A DNA stretch of 64,000 bases, taken from contig NC_020179.2 of the NCBI RefSeq assembly GCF_000224145.3, positions 1,947,612 to 2,011,611 of the forward strand, in the 5' to 3' direction. Made by a program: the position numbers and the translations under genes. Below, one piece after another: positions 1 through 11,900 of the stretch. The notes beneath the pieces were generated by a model. It did not search any database and was not told the DNA's origin. It was given only the letters and a program-made list of their open reading frames with translations. Source of the stretch: Ciona intestinalis (taxonomy: Eukaryota > Chordata > Ascidiacea > Phlebobranchia > Cionidae). Positions within the stretch are counted from its first letter, which is position 1. Each line of letters opens with the position of its first letter.

Positions 1-1430
1 TGTGGCCGTTTCTGTATTGTGTGTCATAAAACGTGTTTATTTAAGTACAGCTGACGTATTGTCCTCTTATTTTGCCCAAGTTTACTAACTCAAAAAATGC
101 AACGTTTTTTCTGCTCTCTTATTAAATCAACTGTAAATGGTAATTCTCGTTAATTTATTCTCCAAAAGTGGTGATCGTGCCCAAAAGCGACAATCGCATT
201 AAAAGTCCATCAAAATATACAGCAGCAGGAAACACCTGCTGTCCAATAATTTTTATGTTGTTTCAGTTCGTCATTTAGACGTTTTATTTAATAGTGGTGG
301 GTGAGTCGTGGGTCTTGTCATCCTAATCGGCCGAACTAAATTTATTTTCCTGTGCCTTCGGTTACTTTCAAATATCAATGCTTGTGAAATAAAGAAGTGT
401 TTCAAAACAGACAAGATTTTTGTGCGGTATTGTTTAAAAAGAAAAGAAATGATTTTTTGCAGAAAAAATATCTAAAACAGTTTCTTCAAGAGCCTTGTAC
501 CCAGATCTGTTATCACACACACACTATTAATGCTATAAGGCCCAATAAAAGTAAGGCTATTACACAAAAAACATCACATAGAGAACTATAGTCATTTATT
601 AACAGACCACAAATAGGACTTTAAAAAGTACAATGACGTAGCTTGTGCAAATAAACAGGTTAAAAAAATAAAAAATTTACAAATTTATGTCACTTGATTG
701 CTACATAGTGGCTTCAAAATAACCACAATATATCTATATAGCTATAGTCAGTTGCTTTTTGTTTTTGTTCTGTTATATTAGCAACGGCTAATGCTAGCAT
801 TGGTATGTACAGTGTAATTTTGTATTGCACAGAGAAAAAAAGTGTAACCAGAGCTTATATACAAGTTAAAAAATTACGCATTTTACCCTATGACAAAACG
901 GTTAACTGGAAAAATGTTAATTTTTTAATAAAAATGCGGTTTATCTGGTCCCTTATTATCCTAAAATTCAAAAGTTAATAAAAAATCGCACAAAGCTGTT
1001 TAACACCACATTGGGGTGCAAATATTCCTCTATCTTCGATTAAATTCATATAAACCCCATAACTGTCCTTTTTCTTCTCACGTTTGACTGGTTTAGTGGC
1101 TGACCTGCACAACAAAGTGTGTTAAGGCCACATATGTATTTGTTTTCTGGAGGAAACCATGTTTTTTTTATGAAAATATTGACAACCATGAAGCCCATAA
1201 TACCTGGGTTTGCACTACCCATTTTTAAGTACAAAAATTTCGAATTTTTGTAGCTTTTACTAGGTCAATTTGCAACGAAATGTAGTTGCCTTTTTAACCA
1301 TACATATTAAAAACCCTTTTTAAACAGAAATATCAACAGTTATACTACATGGGTTTTCACGTAACTGCAAAAATTTTTAGTTTTGACTAGGTCTTTGTGC
1401 AATGAAAGTATATCCTGTCTTTTCATTAAA
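1..1430. other. AT-rich sequence with no supported gene
   Basis: Only short open frames with no recognisable domain or splice context. Near 1250-1400 there is a loose two-fold repeat around the phrase ACTAGGTC followed by TGCAA(C/T)GAAA. Confidence 0.5.
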
Positions 1431-1431
1431 A

Positions 1432-1480
1432 ATAGTTCTAAATCTTTGCTACCGTAATCGCAGAGACAAATAAAATCATT
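1432..1480 (+). repeat. 3' end fragment of dispersed repeat R
   Basis: Contains GCTACCGTAATCGCAGAGAC followed by AAATAAAATCATT. The same end occurs at 40068-40168 and, inverted, near 6115, 20870 and 42655. The AATAAA-like end plus CATT tail suggests a non-LTR (SINE or LINE 3') type repeat. Confidence 0.55.
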
Positions 1481-1867
1481 ATTTTTTTAGCAGCTATAAC
1501 TAAAATTTCTTTGAAAGGATTGTTTTGGCAACTTGAACTTCGTGTTTTATTTTTTTTATGGTGACCTTATAAAATCTAACCCCAAACTGCATTTCTTAAG
1601 TTTAGATAGTTTGCACATACGTATAATTAAGATCTGGCATAAACTGTACCTATTTTATTTTTGAAGCATGTTACGTTAATTATTAGTTTACATTCAACTA
1701 CGAATGACAAATTTTCTCAAAACTTTCAAATAAGATGATGTATCATAACAGTTAAATGGATAATGATATATACATAACATAGAAGCCATACTGCACCCAT
1801 GATAGGTAAAGGCTTAATCAATACACAGCCAGAATAATTTTTTGCCCAAAATGTCCTCTATGTTGTG

Positions 1868-2140
1868 ACAAAACCACTAAACTCGTCGCTGCTGCTTTGT
1901 GGGCGTATGTGTCCTTGGGTAAGTCACTTAATGGCAATTGCTCCAACCCAGTGGTCACTATTGGGTTGTCTAAATTATCAGCCACACATAAAAATCCCCC
2001 CAAAAATAACTACCCACAAAGTAACATACATGGTAACTCGAAAGCTGGCACGAGGTGTACGAAACAGAACACCCGAGTTTAAGACTGTCATTTTCCAACC
2101 ACACTAAGATAAAGTAACTTACATTGATTGATTTATTCAA
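1868..2140 (+). mobile_element. tRNA-like SINE, 5'-truncated
   Basis: Carries the SINE body: GTGGGCGTATGTGTCCTTGG, CCAACCCAGTGGTCACTA, ACATGGTAACTCG and the AAAGTAACTTACATT end. The tRNA-like head is missing or degraded. Confidence 0.8.
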
Positions 2141-2289
2141 ACAAAACTTTAGGGTAGTATGCCTACTATGTATATGTGATGATGTTTACTTTGAATATTT
2201 TCCCCACTGCAGTAAACTAAATCTTCCTTACATTTGGTAACACTATGACCAATACCAAGTTTGTTATTGTGTGGGTGATTATTTTTGAG

Positions 2290-2425
2290 CAGATTTTTTT
2301 ATTTTTTTATGTCTTGCCCAAGAACACATACGCGTACGCCCACAATAAAAATCAGCAAAGAGTTTTGATCCCATCTCTGGGTTAGAGGCAGGCACGCTAA
2401 CCAACTGTGCTACAGCGCCGGTTAA
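2290..2425 (-). mobile_element. tRNA-like SINE head fragment
   Basis: Reverse orientation; holds the GCGCTGTAGCACAGTTGG head and the start of the body, ending inside the cytosol-style GGGCAAGAC segment. The body downstream is absent. Confidence 0.75.
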
Positions 2426-2499
2426 ATAAAGCCTATGATCAGTTCCTTTCTTTAAATAAGGTTTCCCACAGTAACCAAGTCCCTTGCCATAGAACCTCA

Positions 2500-2654
2500 C
2501 ACGTTTAAAATAGAGATAAACATGTCCTCCACAAAATACATTAATGCCAAGACCTAGATAAAGTAGCTGTTACACACCATACACCACTTACCCCATGTCT
2601 CATCATCCTTATCATCAGGAGAATGTCCTCCACTGAATACATTGATACCAATAC
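2500..2654 (-). other. Two exon-like repeats encoding a GINVF-x-GGH motif
   Basis: Read on the minus strand, 2654-2592 looks like a 63-bp exon between an AG acceptor and a GTAAGT donor. In one frame it encodes IGINVFSGGHSPDDKDDETW. About 100 bases downstream, starting at 2553, a second AG is followed by a near copy encoding LGINVFCGGH, which then runs on without an obvious donor into a SINE fragment. The peptide resembles a strand of a kelch-type repeat, but that is weak. They may be exons of an unseen gene at the left edge, alternative exons, or a chance duplication. Confidence 0.3.
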
Positions 2655-2931
2655 CTAAACATCAAAATAATCTTAAGATTACAAACATACAAATATTCCA
2701 AGACATACCATTAAAAAAAGAAAAAAAAAGGTTGACATATAAAATACTAATTTAAATTATTAAATCCACTATAAATATGTCATTTCCAATTTTTCCATTT
2801 AGTTTGTTTTGAGGGATAAAATTTTGTACCCAAACTAGCATCATTAGGTTACTTTAACTTGTAAAATGTTTGACCTAAAACTGTTTTAAAAAAACGTAAA
2901 ATGTTTTTTTTTAAAAATGTATCCAAAAGAG

Positions 2932-2937
2932 TTTATT
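2932..2937 (-). promoter_or_regulatory. Candidate poly(A) signal of FAM149B
   Basis: AATAAA read on the minus strand, about 33 bases past the FAM149B stop. It is the first canonical hexamer downstream. The short 3' UTR it implies fits a compact genome, but AT-rich sequence makes chance hexamers common. Confidence 0.4.
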
Positions 2938-2969
2938 AAAATATTATGTTGTTTTTTTAAACTTATGAC

Positions 2970-5900
2970 TTAGAACTTGCCAGTAATCCCTGCGAGACCA
3001 GACCCATTATCGGGGCTTGTGGACGAGAGTTGGAGATGAGGGTTTCCTGGCCCCGACACGAACCCAGATGGACTCGAGGTCTTGAGCCCCGTAATTCCAA
3101 GGGAGTTTCCCTGGGCCCCAAAAGCAAGATTTGAGGGGGTAATGGACGTCGCACGTTTCTGAATTAAATTGTCCGTCTGCAACGGCAAAAATAAATTTAA
3201 ACAAATAATTTAAACTGTACAGTTCTATAGTTTGTGTTTTATTGTGTTATCAGAAAAATATATTTCGAGGAAATTGAAACAACAAAAATATATTTAAAAA
3301 AATAAATTAAACTGTATAGTTCTATAGTTTGTGTTTTATAGTTTTAATAGAAAATTAGATTTGTAAAAAATTGAAAATGAATTAAAGAAATTATTAAAAC
3401 TACCTAAAACTGAAAGAAAGAAATATATAGTTAAAAGTATAACATGACCTATACTTAGAAACAGTGATATGTAAATTATTGTAAAAGTAGAAATATCATT
3501 CCCGCTTACCCTAAATGTATGTGTAGTGTTTGGTCGAGAAAACATATCAAAACTTTTATGCACAGGCTTTTCTTCAGCGAGTGCGCTTGATATTCTGTGA
3601 TGAGCAGACTTTCCTCTCTGTATTTTCATGTAATATTATCAGAAATTTAGGATAAATTTGTGAAAATGCAAATTTGTAAGTTACACATTTGTGATATTAT
3701 ACATTTTACCTCTCTGTACAATTATGTAGTATACTTTTGTAAAAAAATCTCTTTTGGGAAAAAATTACACATTTGTAATAAATTACTTTTTCCAAAAAGT
3801 ACAAATAGAAACATGGAAACAATTATTTGACGAAAATTAAGATAAAAGCAATTTTTGCAAAAAAATACATAAAAGTTAAAGCTTGTTTTTTTGTATAAAT
3901 TCTGATTAAACTTTAGAAATCTCTACAATAAAAACTAAAAAAATGATTTTGTTACAAAGGTATTTTGATTTATTTAAATTCTTAATCAAACTATGACAGG
4001 TTTTACAAATAGGCTTTAGCTTTTAGTATAAACCCAAATAAACTGTATATTTGTAAACCTGATACTATTCCATATTAAACTAAGTTTCTCAATCATGTTT
4101 TGCAAATTTTTTGGAAAATATTTTTTAGTTATATTTTAAACAAATATAAAAAAATGCTCTTTCCCAAAACCACATTACTCTACCTATTACTTATCTTACA
4201 AAAACTTAAGCTTTTATCAAAATACCCTACATAATTCCATACTTACCAGTTTCTTAAATTCCACAAGTGAATTTTCCTGTAGCGCCTCCAAACTATGTAT
4301 CGGGGGTAAGCGGGGGTTTACCCAGTGGGAATTCCCCCCAGTACTTGGGTTCGGGGCGGTCGGTGGGGGTTGAAAGTTACTTGGGGGTGAGTTCACCCGG
4401 AAACCACTGAAGGATTGGGACGTGGGTTCGAGGTTTCCAGGTCGCGTCAACTTTGTCGCTTTCACAATTCCATTGAATTCAACATTAGGTGTTTTCGCTC
4501 TGTGTGTTTGTATGGAATTTAAACGTATATGAAATACTGAAAAATAAAACTTACTGAAATTTAAACTCATATTAAATACATGAAAACTGAAATTTAAACT
4601 TTCGTAAAAATTAAAATTTGTATAAAATTTAAACTGAAATAAAACCATCATCATTGTGTTACATTTACCTGTTAATGTGTGACAGTAAATGTTTAAATTG
4701 TGATAAAAAGTTTTATTACAAACAAAAATGCAATGTTGAGTTCAATAGAACATGTTTTTGTAGGGAATTTCTATGAAACAGTTCATGTAATTTATCTCCT
4801 GCATCACTGTGGCAAGATAAATGCTGTACAAGCTTAATATACCACAGCAATTTGCAGCATGCACGTTTTAGGGATACAGGTTTATAATCAGAAATCTAGT
4901 ATATGCATTTTTTAATTATAAAAATATGTGTAGACTGTAGAGTAATTAGTGTCACTACTGTAGTAATTAACACTGCGTCAATTGCTTAATAACGAAATGG
5001 ACAATTTTATAGAATATAAAAAATATTAATAATATATTTTTAAAGTATTTGTCAGCAAAAAGTCACTATTAAAGCCACAATTTAACATTTCCAAACCAAT
5101 TTATGTAAATTTTGTTTGGCTTTATTTTAAAACAGATACCCAAAATTGTCGGACTCTTTTTGTTTTAATTATTTTTAACAGATTAAAATTCATTATATAG
5201 TAGGGTGGGGGGTTAAAAGTATAAAATTTTTTGAATACTTATTGTTTGCTGCCAATGTACCAAATGGGACGAGGAAATAGAATAAAAAAGTGTCCCATCT
5301 TCGCCCACCCTACTATACACATACTTTTTAAATCTAGATAAATTATGCTTGACTTTAAAAGTTTACCTGTCAAGAGGCAGCAACCTTGCCGGCCGATTTA
5401 CTCTGCCCTTTCTAGCTGTTGCACTCGGCTGTCTTGTGGAGGTGGTTCCCCCTGTTACCCCACCAAAGAGCTCCCGAGAGGTGTAGGGTCGGTTGGGGGT
5501 GGATAGGGGGCTCGTCCCACTACCTATAGCTGATAAATGGTGGCTTACAGGTGAGAAGATGTTGCTGCCTACCCCATTGATGTAGTGGCTGGAGGAGGGG
5601 CGGGCTGGGAAACGAGAGTCCGGGAGGATGCCGGGAGCAAGATCCTCGTTTCTGGAGAAAATGGAGGAATGTTTGAGAAGATGATGAAATTTTTTTAAAA
5701 ATGGTGGAATTTTTGTGAAAATGATGAAATTTTTGTGAAAATAAAGGAAAGTTTGAGAAAATGTTGGAATTTTTGTGAAAATGATGGAACGTTACATTTA
5801 CTAATAGGCCAATTCTAACTTACAACCAGGCACTCAGGCATGCGACATACCATTTTTCCCATTTAAAATGGGAAATTAAATAGTAGAGTGGGGTAAGAAG

Positions 5901-8900
5901 GGACACCATTAGCACATAATACCCCATATATGTTTTCATATTTCATTGACTGTTCTGTGTTTTCGACCAAATCGGAAAAGAAAATAAAACGAAAAGCTGT
6001 CCCCTCTCCCCCATCCTACTACATAAATAATAGCAAAATAAATTTTTGTGAGATTATTATAAGCATTTAATAGATTGTTTGGTTTGAAAACAGCTTTAAT
6101 ATAATAATATTTATAAGTTTATTTGTTTCTTAGATTAGGGTAGTGAAGATTTAGAAATATTTTAAACAAAACGACAGGATATAGCGACAAAACAACAGTT
6201 GTTAAAACACGCTTACAGTTAAAAACATATTTACATTTAACTGAAAGAAAATAAGCGTGGTCGCTACACCTAGGAGACAAACAAGCCATTTATGTTTAAA
6301 TGTTAGAAAGTTAAACTTCTAATAGAACAAAAGTGTGCATAAAGACCTTAAACACAAATGCACAACGTTTAATTTTTGTAAAAAAAAACCCTTATGAATG
6401 AATGAATAAATGTAACTTACTTTATCCTTGAGTGGCCGGAAAACCACAGTTGTTATAACACGGGTGTTCATACACCTCGCGCCGGCTTACGAGTTACCAT
6501 GTATGTTACTTTGTGGATGATTATTATTTTTATGGGTTTTTGTTTACTTTTTTATGTGTGGATAATTTGGACAACCCATTAGTGACCACTGGGTTGAAAC
6601 TTGGAAAAATTGCCGCTAAGTGTCTCATGCCATGATCAAACCTAGTTCCAACTGGTATAATGATAACAATGCAATACTAGAATACTTACATAGACACCTT
6701 ATCACTTCGAACTTGCAGCTTCTTCTGACTTATCTTCATAACATCATTGAGTGAATCTAAGTTACCATGGTTTGAATTTGGTGCAGTAGACAACCTAGCC
6801 TGCGAAAAAATAATTTTCTAGTATTTTTTTACGATTTTGTTTTACCTTTCCACAGATGGTGTCAAAATAGACTGAGTAATCAAACATGTTCAAATTTAAA
6901 GTACCTTAATTTTGCAATTTTAAATAACATTTTTATGTTTTAGAACGTAATACAAACCCAGAATTTAAAAGTTAAATATTAAAAAATATGCAATATTTCT
7001 TTTAATGGCTTTTAGAAATTGGAAATAAATACAGAAATACTGTTTATAATGAATTTTTACAAAAAATTAAAAAGGTCTTAATAATTGTTTTTAAAGAAAT
7101 ACCTACAAGTTCATATCTTTATAAAATTCTGTTTCCAAACAGATTAAAGTTTGTATATCAATTTTTTATCAAGAGTCTCAAAAGATATAAAAATACTCTT
7201 TTTTTATCAATTTTTTAAACTTACTGGGGTAAACTGAACATGCCTCCCATTGTTCCCGCTTGCTTGATCCAGGTAACTTCCTCTAGAGGGAGGAAGAGCC
7301 ATGGAGTCCTGGTAGAGGAGGCGAGGAGGGATGGAGAGGGAGGGATGCATCATGAGAGAAGATCCTGGATGACCCACACGATCAACAATGATCCCGGGAA
7401 GAGTCGGATCATAAAAGTCGTCTTCTCCATCTAAAAAAAATAGGGGAAAAATTATAAATTTTTAAATAAGGACAGAATTCCAAAGCTTTTTTCAATTTAA
7501 AAAGTAATTACGTTCGACAGCAGACTGGGTTATTAAACTTCTATACGAGGATGAACAAGTCCAAGACACACTCAGTATCACAAAGTGAACACTGACAGTG
7601 TAAAAGAATTCTTGAGACCTGAACTAAGACTTAATTAGACTTTAAAAAGAGGAATGTAAATGTGTCATATTTCTTCACTTAGTTAAAATGCACTAGACTA
7701 CATTTTAAGATTCAAATAATCAATCACGATTTATATTTTTTTTGTAGAATATTTATGCGCTAACCACTATGCCACGGCGCCGGACTAGAAACATGTTTTA
7801 TAATATATACACTATACAGTGGTGAATGTGAAATGATCAGTTTATTTCCTTAACGCTAATAATGTGACAAGAAAAAATTGTTTATGCTCTTGCTGACATA
7901 AACTTTAAACCTACAGGTACTTTGTTTTTAGGGGCCCATGAACCCATATAAAAAAGGTACACTCCTTATACCGTTTGTTTATCATATTTTCTCTGTGTAA
8001 TTCAACCCACAACACACATTCATACTTACCACTGGCATTTCTTCTTGGTTCAAAAGTAAAGTAAGATTCTTGGATGGAATTTTCATTTCCATGCGTCGTC
8101 TGTTTTTCACCAAAACCTTCACGAACAGAGGATTTATCCGAGTTGCTTTTCACACTTTGCGATGCCATGTAATTGTGGACAAGTACCTTGGGGTAAAATA
8201 AGAAGTGTTTAAAAAAAGAAAAATTATTATAGAATAGAAAAATAAATATGTAGTGTTTAGAAAAAAAAAAAAGTAAATAGGAAAATAAATATGTAACGTT
8301 TAGAAAAAAAAAATTATTATAAAACAGAAAAATAAATATGAGGTGTTCAGAAACGGAAATTTATTATAAAATAGGAAAATAAATGTGTAGTGTTAAGAAA
8401 AGTAAAAATTATTATTAAGTAGACAGCTTCCTGAGCAATCTAAAGCTGTGGTGTTTTGTTGTCTAGTACTGAAGTTAACTGACTAAATAAGACATTTGAA
8501 TCGTTGTAACGCTAGAATAATGACATTAAGTGCTACAGTACAAACATAAAATTGGTATACTGCCTAATATGAATGCATTACAACGTAAACACTACATCAG
8601 TGTTTCCTAACCATTTCAATCACTGTTTTCCAATTACAAGCACCTTAACATTACTGATACAAAATGGTAAAGCACAAGACAGAAGTTTCAAATAAAACAT
8701 TCAGCATATTTTCTGCAAAAACTTTTTTTTTTAATTTTACCTTTAGGATGGACATTTTGGATCTTTCTTTCCCAGAGCCAGCCAGACAAGGGACCACCCT
8801 GGACCATAGGAGGTCAAATATATGATGCAGCACGGCGTCTCGTACGCAAGCATTAGGGGTAATTGGGGGGAAACCGAGACGCCTGCGGTGTGGCACGTGG

Positions 8901-11900
8901 TAACGCTTGGCGTGTTCTTCCTCGTCCCTATAGAAATCATATAAATAGTAAACATTAGGGGAAGAAATTAAATTTGTCCGTGTAAAAACAAGACTTTGAC
9001 AATATTTATAAAACAAATAAAACATATAGTAGGGTGGGGGGAAGATGGGACACCTTTAGCACATAATATCAAAATATCCTGATCGAGTTTTAAACAATTA
9101 ACAACCTAAAAATAAAAAAAGTCTATGGGAGTTGTGAGGATACGATTTATAATTATTTGAAATGTTCTTTGTTTACTACCAAATGGGACGAGAAGATAGA
9201 AGGGAAAAAATAAAAAGGTGTCCCCACTCTACTATATAAATATATACAAAACAAAAAGTAGACAAGTGTGTACATTATGAAACGAAACTATAAGAAAAAC
9301 AGACACCCAAACAGAAATTTATCAAAATCATAGTTCAATTTTCTTTTTGACTTACATTTCTTTTATATCATAAGCAAGGTATTCCTCTACTTTCCCATCT
9401 TGTTCATAAACCTCTTCTACAAGATGCGATAAACTGTTGTGTGCAACTTCATTGTGAGATGGATCTTTCTCCAATAAATAGGATGGTATGGGTTGGGAGA
9501 TGGCTGCTATGCCTTTCACTTGAAGTCTGCAATTTTCACTATTTTTTAGTATGTGCCTTGTGTCTGTACGAGTCACAAGAAAAATCAAAACATGGCTCTA
9601 CATTACATTTTTTGCAGCTTCATGTTTTGCAATTTTTTCGTAAAATGCTTATTTTGAATTCACACAGTTATCCAGGTAAACCATACAATCAAAATATGAA
9701 CCATAACTGATTTAATACTCCATTCCCAGTTTTGGCTTAACTGGACACTTAATAAATATTTACAAAAAACTGCAAAACATGATTGAATCTCAAAATGTAC
9801 AGTCCAGAGCATTTTAACCAAATGATGAAATGTGATACAGGTAAATTCTAATTCTTCAATGTAAACTGCAATTAATTTTTCGTTCAAGAATTCTGATTTA
9901 TTAATAAGCTATTTACAGTTTCGCTGTACGAGAGCTGGTACTTGGACTTACAATGACTACGAGTTATAACAAAAAAAGGCTGCCTGTAACTGCAGACAAT
10001 AAAAGTAAAAATGGAACCACATTTAAATTGAGTAGTCTATTAAATTTTACGAAAACTTTTTGAATTATTGTGAAGCTAACAGTCCAGACCAGAGAATTTC
10101 AAATGTTAAATTTTAAAGTTTGATGTAGTTAAACTTAGCAAAAAAAAATTTTTAGGGATCCTAACCTGGCAGTTTGGCAAACACAGACATTCACAGAAGT
10201 TACAACTTAGTAATGCTTATGATTCGATTAAAACTAGCTTGGCATAAAGTAAGTTACTTCGTCAACTGGAAAACTATTTGCTTAGACAGGAAGGAAACCG
10301 CCAGTGCAGATCACTATGAGAAAGTGAAGTTTATGGCGCATATCAAATAAAAAAATATTAAAAAGGAAAACCTTCAAACACACTTACATTTCTGAATCTT
10401 CATTTGTGTTCGAATCTAAACCATAACCAGTGGTCAAATTGTCACAGTTTGAATTTTGGTCGGTTGGTATAATTTGGAACGCATCATCTTGAGGTGTAAC
10501 AATCTGTATTGTTACATAGGTTGGGTTATGCAGTTCTTGCAATTTATTTTTTGTTAATACTGACATCTTACTTATGTTGCCTTTTTTTAATAAAAAAAAA
10601 ATAAAAATGTGGTGCCTTTATCGGGATAGTAACACTCAAAATGCGAAAATACATTTAATTTTAACCAGATATAACAACTTGTCAGACGCTGTGGCAAAGT
10701 GGTTAGTTCACCTGCCTGTAACCCAGAGGGCTGATCGGTGTATTTATGGCTCATTGTCACTACCATTATGGGTGTATGTGTCGTTGGGCAAGACATTTAA
10801 TGACAATTGCTCCAACCTGGTGGTCACTAATTGGTTGTCTAAATTATCAGCCACACATAACAAAAAAATTACAAAAAAAGTGTCCCAATTTCACCTTCAC
10901 CATACATTGTGATAATAAACCAATTCATATTCCTCTTGTTTACACTTGTAAGTTAAGTATGAAAGGTAAATATACTAACTTGTTTCCCAAGTATCCTTAG
11001 ATGTGGAAAGGCAGACATCCATTCTCTACATTCCTGTTGTAGTGATGTACTGCCTGACAATACACCTTCGAAAAGCATCTGTTCAATCGCATGAAACATC
11101 TGACGCACTAACCGACTCGCTTGCAAATCAAACTCCTACAAAATAATAAACAAAAGTCAACTTCTTTAAATGTTTCTTTGAACTCAATTTTAGAAAAAAC
11201 CTTCAAATTTAAGGTCTAAAAATCTTGATTGTACAGCCTAAAAGTTTAATATATTTTTGTTAAAACAGGTAGAAAAAAGTACACAGTATGTTTATGTATA
11301 TTTATTATTTTACTAAAAAAACAGCAAAACATGATTGAATCATTATATTTTAGTTGCATTAATTTATAGTTTATGATGCATGCCAGAGCCCTTACATCTG
11401 GCTAAATGCTACATATTTACCTACCTTGGCTGATAGTTGGTACACAGATATATTAGTGTGATAGTGCCATAGCTGAATGTAATGAATGAATGAATGAATG
11501 AATGTAACTTACTTTATCCTCGCGTGGCCGTCTAGTCGTTATCACACGNGGTTTAACACCCTTNNNNNNNNNNNNNNNNNNNNNNNNNNNNNNNNNNNNN
11601 NNNNNNNNNNNNNAATTAGTATATAAAATGAATGAAACTTACGGAACAGTTTTACAAAAGCGAAGAGACAGGTAGAAACAGTAAAACAACACTTTTTAAA
11701 ATATGTGTAAATAATAGCCTAATTGTAGCCCATAAAATATGGGACATAGTACAATACTTTACTATGCAGTGTATAAAACTCACATCGTCCCCCCATGAGT
11801 AGACAGAACTTCTCTCAGTTGTATTTCCGGTTGAGAAACTGTTGTCGGCTGACCAGTAGTTTGTAGAGTCTGATAATATGCATTATATATGGGTAAAATA

